DNA of 11,038 nt from NCBI GenBank assembly GCA_002284615.2, contig MU070365.1, forward strand, positions 16,788-27,825. Reading direction: 5' to 3'. A program made the translations under genes and the position numbers. Below are positions 1 through 6,950 of the stretch, in pieces (the stretch's first letter is position 1; each line of letters opens with the position of its first letter). Under the pieces are notes generated by a model that was not told the DNA's origin, did not search any database, and worked only from the letters and a program-made list of their open reading frames with translations. This DNA is from Dunaliella salina. Its lineage: Eukaryota > Chlorophyta > Chlorophyceae > Chlamydomonadales > Dunaliellaceae.

Positions 1-179
1 ACGTTTGGGGGAGGGGGCTACAGGGAGGGCTGCACACAGGACAGCAAGGCGCGCAGCCGGACGGATGGCCGACGACCCGCCGGACCCTCATTAGCTGGGC
101 TGCAGCTGCTCATAGCTAGCCTTCTTTGGCGGGGCTCACTGTTAGTGCCAGTGCTAACTGTTGGGTCTTTCCTTAATGC

Positions 180-199
180 ACGCTGGTAAGTACCAGCGT
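180..199. repeat. Perfect 9-bp inverted repeat
   Basis: ACGCTGGTA and TACCAGCGT are separated by only two bases (AG). The two-base gap is too tight for a stable hairpin loop at full stem length, so cruciform or dimer-site behaviour is as likely as an RNA stem. The centre also contains GTAAGT, a strong 5' splice-site match on the plus strand, but no exon is recognisable on either side. Confidence 0.5.
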
Positions 200-280
200 A
201 GACTTTACTTCACCCCCAAAATATTTTCTTAATAACTCTTATATGATATTCTAACATCCTGTCAAAAGTGGGAATGAAAG

Positions 281-297
281 AGGTCAAAAATTGACCT
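281..297. repeat. Short inverted repeat AGGTCAA/TTGACCT
   Basis: A 7-bp perfect inverted repeat with an AAA spacer lies in AT-rich noncoding DNA. No function can be assigned. It may simply be a hairpin inside an old transposon. Confidence 0.4.
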
Positions 298-880
298 TTT
301 TGGCACCCCTAGTGCTGGATTTTTTCTAAGGGGAATGACTGAAATCCAGTATCTGACCGAGGGGATGTCACGGGTGTGTACACCTGTTACCTCGAATTAG
401 ACCACCTTATGCATCCAAATCCAGTACAATAAGCATATCACCAGATTTAAGTTTAATTCGTAATATTATTCATTTTGGATTTCGATGCAAAGGATGATCT
501 ATTCCAGATCAAAGTTTGGCAAGAGATCTGAGAAAATCTTGAAATTTCGACCCCAAGATTTATTTTAAAGCGTAATTATGATAAAAAGATGTTTAGTAAA
601 AAATCGGTCGGATTAATCTCATGGGAAGTGCTCTATGCGTGATAACAAGTTATGGTGCTCAGAGGTCCACCTACCTCTAAACTCCCAGACGTTCTTGCCC
701 ACCCTGACCCAGCAAGACTACCTATTGACCCCATTTCTTTTACAATGGTGTCTGCTTTATCACTGCTACACACCCAAGGGTAAATTGGACCAGATGGGGA
801 GGTTGGAAAATCCCCATTCTTCACCACACTGCCCTTCTTCCCCTTTTGGAGCACCCTAGCTCATACACCAAGCCGATTTT

Positions 881-948
881 CTCAAAACTTTCTTTGGCAG
901 AGTTGTGCCTTTTCAACCATAGAATATGCCTATGAAAAAAGTTTTGAG
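881..948. repeat. Inverted repeat with about 40-base loop
   Basis: CTCAAAACTT at 881-890 is the exact reverse complement of AAGTTTTGAG at 939-948. Pairing continues inward with one mismatch for four more bases. There is no gene around it. It may be part of a degraded transposon or just a foldback. Confidence 0.45.
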
Positions 949-1388
949 GATGGTACAGCCAGGGAGGCCCTAAAAAGTTTTCAAACGCTGAACCCCCAAA
1001 ACAGGCCCTGTGACACCCCCCTGGTATCTGACCAACCACTAGGTCTTTTCACTCCATTTCTTTTGCAATGATATTTCTTATTACAAGGACTCCAAGTCTC
1101 TAAAAATCACTCTATTTGGTGCTCTGGCTGGTCAGATATAATGGGTGCCTACTCAAAAAATAGGGTACACATTTTGGCAAACAGCAGAAGTGGCCATGAG
1201 TAGCACTTTTCAAAATCAGGAGCTATGGAAGGGCTACCATTTGATGCATAGCACAAAAAGTGCCAAGTAAGGCCACCTGCGCTGTGAACATTTCAAGAGG
1301 ACCCCTTTTTGGGGCCTTCGTCGCCCACCTCTGGCAAGTTGCAGCAGCTTTGGGCGTCAAAATGGGTCCCCTCAACTATGGGGAGGAG

Positions 1389-1396
1389 GAGGGAAG
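1389..1396. repeat. Left target-site duplication of the MITE
   Basis: GAGGGAAG, identical to 1582-1589 on the other side of the 185-bp inverted-repeat element. The surrounding sequence is purine-rich, which slightly raises the chance of coincidence. Confidence 0.75.
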
Positions 1397-1581
1397 CTAA
1401 GTTGCACAATACGCCGTATCAGACCCCAAATACGGCGTATTCGTATCAAATACGTCGTATTCGTATTCCCGTATCCGTACCAATTTCACTAGATTTAGCA
1501 GGATTTTGCTGGATTTTTGCCATATCCGTACTCGTATTCGTATTCGTGTCCGTATCCGTATTCCCGTATAGTGCAACTTAG
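1397..1581. mobile_element. hAT-like MITE, 185 bp, with TIRs and 8-bp TSD
   Basis: The element begins CTAAGTTGCAC (1397-1407) and ends with its perfect reverse complement GTGCAACTTAG (1571-1581). After one mismatch, five further bases pair, giving 16 of 17. The bases just outside are GAGGGAAG at 1389-1396 and GAGGGAAG at 1582-1589, a perfect 8-bp direct repeat, as expected for a target-site duplication. Inside both ends are runs of TACG/CGTA-type steps (1408-1481 and 1531-1570), including an 11-bp inverted repeat ATACGCCGTAT/ATACGGCGTAT at 1409-1440. hAT transposons make 8-bp duplications and often have subterminal short repeats, so a nonautonomous hAT derivative is the best fit. It encodes no transposase. 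The Ile/Val/Ser/Tyr-rich open frame running through it is a translation of the repeats. Confidence 0.8.
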
Positions 1582-1589
1582 GAGGGAAG
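1582..1589. repeat. Right target-site duplication of the MITE
   Basis: GAGGGAAG directly follows the right terminal inverted repeat and matches the left flank at 1389-1396 base for base. Confidence 0.75.
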
Positions 1590-1797
1590 GGGGAGAAAGA
1601 GCAAGAGAGGAAGATGCACAGTTCAGCGTGAACTTTGCGACAGCTGTCCAGCTGTGCGCCCTGTTCTATATGCGCTGCTCACCTTCGTTTTCATTTCGTG
1701 ACACTTCTTATTTGAGGATCAGGAGTTATTTTTTTCTCATTTCGTAAGATTTCGTTTTTGGGCAAAAACATTAATCAATTTTCGAAGTAATCAGGAA
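1590..1797. other. Noncoding stretch between MITE and LINE A
   Basis: No domain, RNA gene or element end is recognisable here. It becomes AT-rich towards 1800, where the LINE homology begins. I looked for a copy of the sequence following 3310 that could be a target-site duplication of LINE A and found none. Confidence 0.5.
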
Positions 1798-1802
1798 CAT
1801 AC

Positions 1803-3207
1803 TGTATTTTGAAAGATGGAGAGAAGACTGCTCAGGTGAATCCTGACACAGACAGGTGTGAAGCAGAGCTGCCCTTTATCCCTCTGCTTTTCTCTCTATA
1901 TGTGAATGACATTGATGAAATGGCGGAAAGGGTGCAAGGTGGTGTCATGGGCACAGCTGGATTTCATGTAACACACGTGTTGTATGCTGATGACCTGACT
2001 CTGATGGCCAATGATCCTCATGCTTTGCAGGCCATGCTGAACCGCTTGCATGCATATGCTCAGAGGAAGCACCTTATCATCAGCACTGCTAAGTCTGAGG
2101 TGGTTCATTTCAATTCCTCAGGGTCAGATCTGCCTGTGTTTCGTGTTGGGGGGTGCCACTGGCACAAGGAGTCTTTTAAGTATCTTGGCATGATGTTTCA
2201 CAAGCAAATGAGCATGATCAAGTCCTCTGAGCATGCTGCTGGCCCCTTCATGGCGTCTGCTTTTCGGGTCCATCAATTTGTTTGCGAGCATTTTTTTGCA
2301 AATAGGCCATATGTCTCTCTGTGGCTTGGGAAGACTTATGTGTTTCCTGCTGGAATATATGCAGGCCAAGTGTGGGGTATTGAGGACATTAAAGCAGGAG
2401 TTTGCGAGTGATCCACAAGTGCGTCACATGAGTTTTCTGAAGAGCACGTTGGGTATTAAGCGTACCACAACAATCTGGGCTGTTCCGAGGGAATGTGGCC
2501 GTGAGCCGCTTTAGTTTTACTGGTTCAGGTCTGTTGTTAAAATGTAAAATAGCATGCTGAGATCCAACAGCGAGACATTGAGACGAGTGCTGAAAGCTTA
2601 TCTGAAAATTCACTCACGTGAGCCTTCCTGCTGGACTGCTCAAGTTCTAGATGTTTTCCAAGGTCTCCAGCGTTGTGATTCCTTTGTGCGAGCTGTGCGG
2701 CAGGGTACTCCAATTCATACTCAAGAGTTCACTGATGACATCCGGCACAGGTCGCGGGCAGTTTGGAAAGATTTTGAGGGGGTGATTCCGCGAGAAACTT
2801 GTAACAAACTGGCTGCTTATCAATCTATTTTTGCAGTGCCTTTTGATCACAATGAGCGTGCCCCGGCCCGCTTACCAAGACACATGCATTTGGATCTGTC
2901 TCAACATATTGTCAGGAATGTCAGCCGTATCCGCCTTAGGGCTCACAAATTGAAGGTGGAGACAGCGATTTGGGATACTGGGAACTCTCTCATGTGTGAC
3001 CGCTGCTCTTGTGATGAGGTTCAGGATGAAGCTCATGCCCTTTCAATGTGCAGAGACACAGATGTTTGTACTTTGAGGAGAAATTATGCTTCCTTGTTCA
3101 ACTGCTTCTCGGCTGATTTTCGCTGGAGCAACTTTATTTACACCAAGTTGGTGTCCAGGCCGTACATGATTTCCTCTTGCAACACAACAGCAAGCTTTAT
3201 TTATTAA
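1803..3207 (+). pseudogene. Reverse transcriptase pseudogene (LINE A ORF2 C-terminal part)
   Basis: In the frame of position 1803 the relic reads LKDGEK, then PLLFSLYVNDI (from 1881) and the catalytic YADD at 1983-1994, then FKYLG at 2175-2189, as in LINE reverse transcriptases. After about 2390 the family-like reading moves to the frame of 2233/2554: FLKSTLGIKR, then an in-frame TAG at 2512-2514 and TAA at 2545-2547, then an open stretch 2554-3207. The end carries Cys-X2-Cys-X9-His-X4-Cys at 2995-3051, a zinc-binding motif typical of the C-terminal region. In normal LINEs this protein copies its own RNA at a nicked target. Here it cannot be made intact. The stretch 1854-1880 is also out of frame: the expected GVKQ-CPLS-like block is readable only in the frame of 1855. 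The extra GACA near 1851 and one missing base near 1880 cancel each other. The catalytic aspartates are intact, but the protein is dead. Confidence 0.88.
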
Positions 3208-3290
3208 TTCTAAGCTTATGGACGTTATGATGGCTGGCGAGGACCAGTCACAGGCTGATCAGCCGAACAATCAGGCTGAACGTCCCTCAT

Positions 3291-3310
3291 TGTAAATCTA
3301 AATCTAAATC
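3291..3310 (+). repeat. LINE A 3'-terminal repeat with embedded TGTAA
   Basis: Three perfect copies of TAAATC (3293-3310) close the LINE. They are preceded by TG, so that the chlorophyte poly(A) signal TGTAA is formed at 3291-3295. The following sequence is unrelated and marks the element's end. Confidence 0.7.
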
Positions 3311-4003
3311 TTCCTTTGGTGTTGGTTATCAGGCATTGGGTACAACTCAATTCATTGGAACAGAATCATGCGCCTGCCCCCGTCACTTGCTGTCCATTCT
3401 GGACCTAGCGGCTGCCACCTGTGCAAACTCAGGACTGCTGCCTGCAACTTGCATCTGGAGGACCCTTTCCTTTCCTTTCCTTTCCCTTCCTTTCTTCTTC
3501 ATGAAACGAGCTGTTGTCTTAGCATGATTTCAACGCTCATTAGAGACTTCCAAGACCATTATGTATATCCTGAGGACAAAGCCAACAGTTGGAGAACTCC
3601 GTGTTGGGGGGGGAGGGCTTCGGCCCCCGCCGGCTCGCTGTTTCAGGGAAGCATCGTTCGTGTCAGCGATGAGCAGCAGCAATGTCCAGCAGAAGAGAGC
3701 TCTCTCTTTGAGTGATACACGGTGTGAGCTCACGCGCGTGTGTGAAATGCGTGTGAAGTGCAGGCAGTGGCGAACCCAACACCCCCCAGATTCCAGGACC
3801 TGAGGCCGTAAAGTGAAGTCATCGGAACAGTTGACTGGATAGTGGTGAGCTGCTCAAGCGGGTTATAGCTGAGGCCTGGGACTGGGGGGGAAGGTATAGG
3901 GATAGTCATTCTGAGAGCTGAGCAAACTATGAACAATATCATTACTTGGAAACCATACTAGAGCATGCGGCTGAGAACTCAATTGAGACTGCAAGGGTGG
4001 ATA
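3311..4003. other. Noncoding stretch, no gene recognised
   Basis: No recognisable protein or RNA gene. It contains a pyrimidine-only tract built on TTTCC (about 3465-3500), a G-run leading into a short hairpin with a TTCG tetraloop (GGGC-TTCG-GCCC, 3615-3626), and some TG-rich sequence near 3720-3760. Overlapping open frames at 3336-3803 on both strands show no family resemblance. Confidence 0.5.
3465..3500. repeat. Pyrimidine tract based on (TTTCC)n
   Basis: An uninterrupted run of C and T made mostly of TTTCC/TTCCC units. It is a simple repeat. It could serve as a polypyrimidine tract in a plus-strand intron, but no exon follows that I can recognise. Confidence 0.7.
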
Positions 4004-4148
4004 GGCCATGCTGAGGGTGCTATATGGTGTACCTGCAGGCTTGAAGTGGGCTGGGAAAGTGAGCAAGCAGGTGGCACAGGAGCAGCTGGGATGGGAAGTT
4101 GAAGCAAGGTTTTTCCGACAAAGCCCTGAAGACTCTCATGGCTAGAAG
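4004..4148. repeat. Diverged repeat segment, copy 1
   Basis: This segment aligns with 4433-4582. Shared blocks include GGCYATG, GTRCCTGC, GGGCTGGG, AGTGAGCA, CTGGGATGGGA and TCATGGCT. In the frame of ATG 4008 it reads as an open 45-residue stretch containing VPAGLKWAGKVSKQ and LGWEVEARFFRQS, ending at TAG 4143-4145. Copy 2 preserves a similar reading with a frameshift, which hints that an ancestor was coding. I do not recognise the protein. It may be a piece of a transposon or of a duplicated gene. The SINE-like sequence lies between the copies. Confidence 0.55.
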
Positions 4149-4157
4149 TTGAAGGGG

Positions 4158-4363
4158 TTACCCCGGGAACTTCCGGGACCGGATTCCTTCGGAATTTCGA
4201 TTGTAGCCTAACGGGCGAAACGCGGCCCGGGACGCGGGAGGTCCGGGGTTCGACCCTGGGTACCGGTGAGGATTTGCCTTAAGCAAGCAAGTCCTTCCCT
4301 CAATTAATGCTATCGGACGATGTCTAATAGCGTAGCTTTCCCTTTTTAGTTGTGCTTTTTTTT
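4158..4363 (+). mobile_element. tRNA-like SINE candidate
   Basis: TAGCCTAACGGG at 4204-4215 matches the RNA polymerase III A box at 11 of 12 positions. GGTTCGACCCT at 4247-4257 matches the B box at 10 of 11. The start-to-start distance is 43 bases, as in an intronless tRNA. GGGAGGTCC just before the B box resembles a tRNA variable region. A T-arm-like stem (CCGGGG with CCCTGG around TTCGA) can be drawn. The bases where an acceptor stem should be do not pair, so this is not a working tRNA. About 90 bases of unrelated tail follow, then T-runs at 4343-4347 and 4356-4363, usable as Pol III terminators. A tRNA-derived SINE fits best. The outer ends are guesses, and I found no clear target-site duplication. 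Confidence 0.55.
4204..4257 (+). promoter_or_regulatory. Internal Pol III promoter (A box and B box)
   Basis: The A box is at 4204-4215 and the B box at 4247-4257, in the order and spacing of a type 2 internal promoter. TFIIIC would be the expected binder. Whether it is active cannot be judged from sequence. Confidence 0.55.
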
Positions 4364-4432
4364 GTCCTGAGCACAGACTGTTTTCTTCAACCTATTGGTG
4401 TCCCACGTGGTGGAACCTCTTTTGGCATTTTT

Positions 4433-4582
4433 GGCTATGTTGGGGGTGCTTCATGATGTGCCTGCGGGTTTGAGGTGGGCTGGGGAGTGAGCAGGCAAAG
4501 ACAGGTGAACAAGTGGCTGGGATGGGAGCATCACTCAGGTTTTTATCGGGAAAGTTTTCAGAACTTTCATGGCTGGAACCTA
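4433..4582. repeat. Diverged repeat segment, copy 2
   Basis: Second copy of the 4004-4148 segment, about 429 bases away in the same orientation. It reads VPAGLRWAGE, then shifts frame to VSRQ and LGWEHHSGFYRESF. The reading in this second frame continues to a TGA at 4892-4894, but the rest (hydrophobic, Leu/Ser/Cys-rich) resembles nothing I know. I treat it as a repeat relic, not a gene. Confidence 0.55.
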
Positions 4583-4924
4583 TGCCGTCCTTGCTCGAAT
4601 GCAGCTTTCAGTTTTCTTCAGTCGCAAGGTATTCCTATAATGTACCTCAATCCGCATTTTCACCCCTGTACTGTGTCATGCACCTCTTGTACTCTCAGTT
4701 GCATGCTGCCTTTGGACAGTCCTCACTTTTTATCTCTTAAACTCCCCATTGTGCTCCTAGAGTTGGTGTTTACATTTTTCCTGCACCTGCTATCTGGAGT
4801 CAACTTGTGTGTGATGTCAGTGCCTTTCATGTCCTACTTTAGTGTACTGCAGACTTCTGATTTCATGAGTTGTGCAACCAGACTGAATGGCTGAGGGTTC
4901 ATATCCAATTGTAAACCTAGTTGT
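4583..4924. other. Noncoding stretch before LINE B
   Basis: Pyrimidine-rich on the plus strand, with no recognised gene. It is the pre-insertion left flank of LINE B. It does not resemble the LINE, so the older LINE fragment beyond LINE B did not extend this far. Confidence 0.5.
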
Positions 4925-4935
4925 CCTAGCATTAA
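4925..4935. repeat. Left target-site duplication of LINE B
   Basis: CCTAGCATTAA, identical to 6940-6950. It ends exactly where reverse transcriptase reading begins (CTA GAC AGG at 4936), while the other copy begins directly after the LINE's terminal tandem repeat. Confidence 0.8.
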
Positions 4936-5561
4936 CTAGACAGGTTCCATGACTATGCATGGCACAAAGACCTCACTGTCAACACAAAGAAGACAAAGGT
5001 CATGGTTTTTTTCACTTCTGACACAACACCCATGCCCTTTTTTACATACGATGGCGAAGGCCTTGAGGTCGTTTCAGAGTTCAAATATCTGGGAATACTC
5101 TTGAGACGAGATTGCAAAATGATTGCGGCCACAAACCATATGGCACGCAACTTTATGGGTGGCATTGCTAGGGTATAGAAGGCCGGTGCTGAGCTTGGTA
5201 TCTTGCACAGGAAACATGCCATGCTTTGGCTTTTTCAAGCCTTTGCGCTCACAGCAAGCTTATATGGATGCCAAATATGGGCTACAGACAAACTTTCATA
5301 TGAGTCATCTGTGAGAACCAAAGCTCATGCTTACCATACAGGCTTCCTCAAGTCTCTTTTGGGTGTTAAGAGGGCAACAGAGACACATTGCTTATTAAGA
5401 GAGACGGGACAGATGCCCCTTTACTTCTACTGGTTCAGGTGTATTATGAGATTCTGGAATTCTCTCTTGAGCACAAACAATGACCTCTTGGGCAGAGTTG
5501 TACAAGCAGACCTACGTTTTGCTGACAGGAAAGGCAGTTGGACTCACCAGGTTAACCATAA

Positions 5562-5581
5562 AAGCCATAAATTTATGGCTT
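5562..5581. repeat. Perfect 20-bp palindrome
   Basis: AAGCCATAAATTTATGGCTT equals its own reverse complement. It lies eight bases inside the left edge of the nested insertion, so it may be a terminal structure of that element. Confidence 0.75.
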
Positions 5582-5705
5582 GCCATTGCAAGAAAAGAGT
5601 CAAGCTTCAAGGAAAAAAGGGGGGACGTTCGAAAGAACCGAGCCAATCATGGCTGACAAGCTAAATAGCGTACAGTAGTGGTGTTGAAATCATTTGCCAT
5701 ACCCA

Positions 5706-6206
5706 CTGGAACGTGCCACGTTCAGAACACAGCATTCAGGTTTCAGCATGGACGAACTCGCCATTTTCAGGATGAACGTGCCAGGTTCATCTCGAAAGCG
5801 CCAGGTTCATCTTGAACGTGCCGTGTTCCTCCATGAACTCGCCTGGGTGAACGCGCAGGAGGTATGCTGTCTCAAAGAACGGGGCAGACTCACAAACGGA
5901 CGTGCCTTAGATGCCCAGCAGCCCTCNGAGAAAGCCAGGCCAAGGCCCAAAAGCCAGAAAAAAATACTTTATTTTTTTCGCTTTCACCTTGAACGCGCGC
6001 GTTCAGACTTGGACTTGCCAGGTTCAGTCTGAACACGCGGCCTTNGAACGCGTGCACCTCCGGATCTCTGCAAGCAGGCCGTCTCCCGCCGACCCCAGCA
6101 CACCAGAGGGGTCGGCTCGGTGGAACGAGATGCTCAGGTGGGTCCGGGAGCGCTAACTCAGCTTGTGTGAACTTTTGGGTTTTGGCGCGTTCAGCCTGAA
6201 CGCGCC
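5706..6206. repeat. GAACGYGCC inverted-repeat array
   Basis: At least ten dispersed copies of GAACGTGCC/GAACGCGCC or its complement, several as head-to-head pairs. Examples are GAACGTG-C-CACGTTC (5709-5723), ATGAACGTGCCAGGTTCAT (5772-5790), TGAACGCGCGCGTTCA (5990-6005), GTTCAG-T-CTGAAC (6022-6034) and GGCGCGTTCA-GCC-TGAACGCGCC (6184-6206). Spacing is irregular, which argues against a CRISPR array and for a palindromic minisatellite-like repeat. Confidence 0.7.
6184..6206. repeat. Perfect 10-bp inverted repeat at the right end of the nested insert
   Basis: GGCGCGTTCA and TGAACGCGCC around a GCC spacer. It lies 17-20 bases before LINE coding similarity resumes. Confidence 0.75.
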
Positions 6207-6939
6207 AGCTCATGGGCACAGTGGTTGTTGCAGCCTTGAATGACATGCCCACTGCCGAGCACATTGCTGCTGCCGTTCGCTCCAAAGCCAAGATTAATAT
6301 GAGTGACTTTGAGGGTGTTCTTCGTGAGCAAATAAATCATCCATGTCTGGAGATGCCTAGACAATTTGACTCCACAAGAGCCCCATGCTTCCAGCAGAAT
6401 CATGAGGACGTATCACACACACTTTGGCATTCCATTAGGCAATGTACCTGGCTGGGATGCCAGGAAGAGGAACAAAAAACCTCCATTACCACTCTACTTG
6501 CGACAAAACATTTCACATAAATTATTGCGTAGCATTTCGTGCCTACGTCTATCCAGTCACAATCTTCGGGTGGAAACCCAACGGCATCACGGGAATAGGT
6601 GCCCTTACGAGCTCAGGATTTGCAACAAATGCGATTGGCACACTGTGCAAGATGAAGAGCACATTATTCTGGAGTGCCCTTCCCAGGATCTGACAGACTT
6701 GCGCAATCAGTTCCATCATTTGTTCAGCTGTGCACCTCCCGGTTGCCCAGTACACCTCAGAGACTTCATGAACCAAACTAATGTTTTGGAATTAGCCAAG
6801 TTTGTGTCTGCATGCTTGACATGCTGTGCCTGACTTTTGAGCAATGCTTTCATTTTTGCTTAAATTGGTCTGGTTACAGGCCTCTATGTCTCCGCTCAGC
6901 TGCCCTTGTAGGCGGATAAAGCGATGTAACCTTACCTTA

Positions 6940-6950
6940 CCTAGCATTAA
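6940..6950. repeat. Right target-site duplication of LINE B
   Basis: CCTAGCATTAA, identical to 4925-4935. It directly follows the ACCTT-type terminal repeat of LINE B and directly precedes the older LINE 3'-end fragment. Confidence 0.8.

Larger units (their letters stand above)
1..1388. other. Noncoding stretch, no gene recognised
   Basis: I find no frame here with a recognisable domain or convincing coding character. The open frames at 633-1039 overlap on both strands and none resembles a known protein. Base composition moves from GC-rich at the left edge to AT-rich around 200-640. The stretch holds several hairpins (listed separately) and a weak, diverged direct repeat: an 18-base block (CCATTTCTTTT, then A or G, then CAATG) occurs at 731 and again at 1054. 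It may be decayed transposon or intergenic sequence; I cannot tell which. Confidence 0.5.
1800..3310 (+). mobile_element. LINE copy A (non-LTR retrotransposon), 5'-truncated relic
   Basis: This is a decayed non-LTR retrotransposon. It keeps the second half of the reverse transcriptase, the C-terminal region and the 3' end, and it lacks the endonuclease and the front of the reverse transcriptase. The coding relic ends at a TAA at 3205-3207. About 85 bases of 3' UTR follow, then TGTAA at 3291-3295 running into three exact TAAATC units (3293-3310). Short tandem repeats at the 3' end are a known trait of many LINE families. The 5' edge is set only by where reverse transcriptase-like reading starts, so it is uncertain by tens of bases. 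No target-site duplication was found. It belongs to a different subfamily from LINE B: the layout and zinc-finger spacing agree, but the protein sequence and tail repeat differ. Confidence 0.85.
5554..6222. mobile_element. Repeat-rich insertion nested in LINE B
   Basis: LINE coding similarity stops after TGG ACT CAC CAG GTT (ending 5553) and resumes at about 6223, so some 670 bases are foreign. From 5706 on, the insert is packed with copies of a GAAC-G-Y-G-CC core, often followed by AGGTTCA, in both orientations. Many copies form perfect palindromes (5709-5723, 5990-6005, 6022-6034, 6184-6206). GGTT is found at both junctions (5550-5553 and 6223-6226), a possible but weak 4-bp duplication. 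No clear terminal inverted repeats or transposase are seen. Two unresolved bases (5927, 6045) fall inside, probably because the repeats sequence badly. The open frames across it are translations of the repeat. It could be a nonautonomous DNA element or an expanded minisatellite. Confidence 0.6.
4936..6833 (+). pseudogene. Reverse transcriptase C-terminal pseudogene (LINE B ORF2)
   Basis: The first part (4936-5553, frame of 4948) reads LDRFHDYA, LTVNTKKTKVMVF, EFKYLG (FKYLG at 5080-5094) and LKSLLGVKRAT, with a premature TAG at 5176-5178. Reading then enters foreign repeat DNA. LINE reading resumes near 6223 in the frame of 6212 (AALNDMP, AVRSKAKINMSDFEGVLREQ). It shifts by one base near 6333-6345 into the frame of 6366 (RIMRTYHTHFG, then RNKKPPLPLYLR). 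The end carries Cys-X2-Cys-X9-His-X4-Cys at 6621-6677 and a TGA at 6831-6833. The spacing of this zinc motif is identical in LINE A. The catalytic YADD region is absent because of the 5' truncation. One stop, one frameshift and one insertion make it non-functional. Confidence 0.87.
4936..6939 (+). mobile_element. LINE copy B, 5'-truncated, with target-site duplication and nested insertion
   Basis: A non-LTR retrotransposon insertion with both boundaries visible. The left edge is at 4936, where homology begins in the reverse transcriptase just after the position of the catalytic motif. The right edge is at 6939, at the end of a short ACCTT-type tandem repeat (about 6928-6939) that includes TGTAA at 6925-6929. 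The 11-bp direct repeats outside (4925-4935 and 6940-6950) are perfect. Roughly 1.33 kb is LINE sequence and about 0.67 kb is a later insertion near 5554-6222. 5' truncation and variable-length duplications are usual results of target-primed reverse transcription. The copy cannot move by itself. Confidence 0.85.

Noticed and set aside
189..194. Splice donor GTAAGT-like site in the inverted repeat at 180-199
   Set aside because: There is no recognisable exon to its left or acceptor plus exon to its right.
635..1039. Small genes on either strand in the left arm
   Set aside because: Frames of about 70 codons on both strands with no motif, and no splice or codon-use support.
1309..1581. Open frame rich in Ile, Val, Ser and Tyr
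   Set aside because: It lies mostly inside the MITE and simply translates the TACG/CGTA repeats.
3329..3334. Possible target-site duplication of LINE A (ATCAGG near 1790 and 3328)
   Set aside because: Only six bases match, and 17 unrelated bases separate the right copy from the terminal repeat.
4197..4269. Functional tRNA gene around the A and B boxes
   Set aside because: The seven bases before the A box and the seven after the T-arm do not pair as an acceptor stem, and the T-stem is out of register by one base, so a SINE or pseudo-tRNA is more likely.
5706..6206. CRISPR array
   Set aside because: Repeats are short, differ in orientation, are irregularly spaced and lie inside a LINE of a eukaryotic genome.
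5694..6291. Overlapping open frames across the nested insert on both strands
   Set aside because: They are translations of the GAACGYGCC palindromes, contain undetermined residues, and match no domain.
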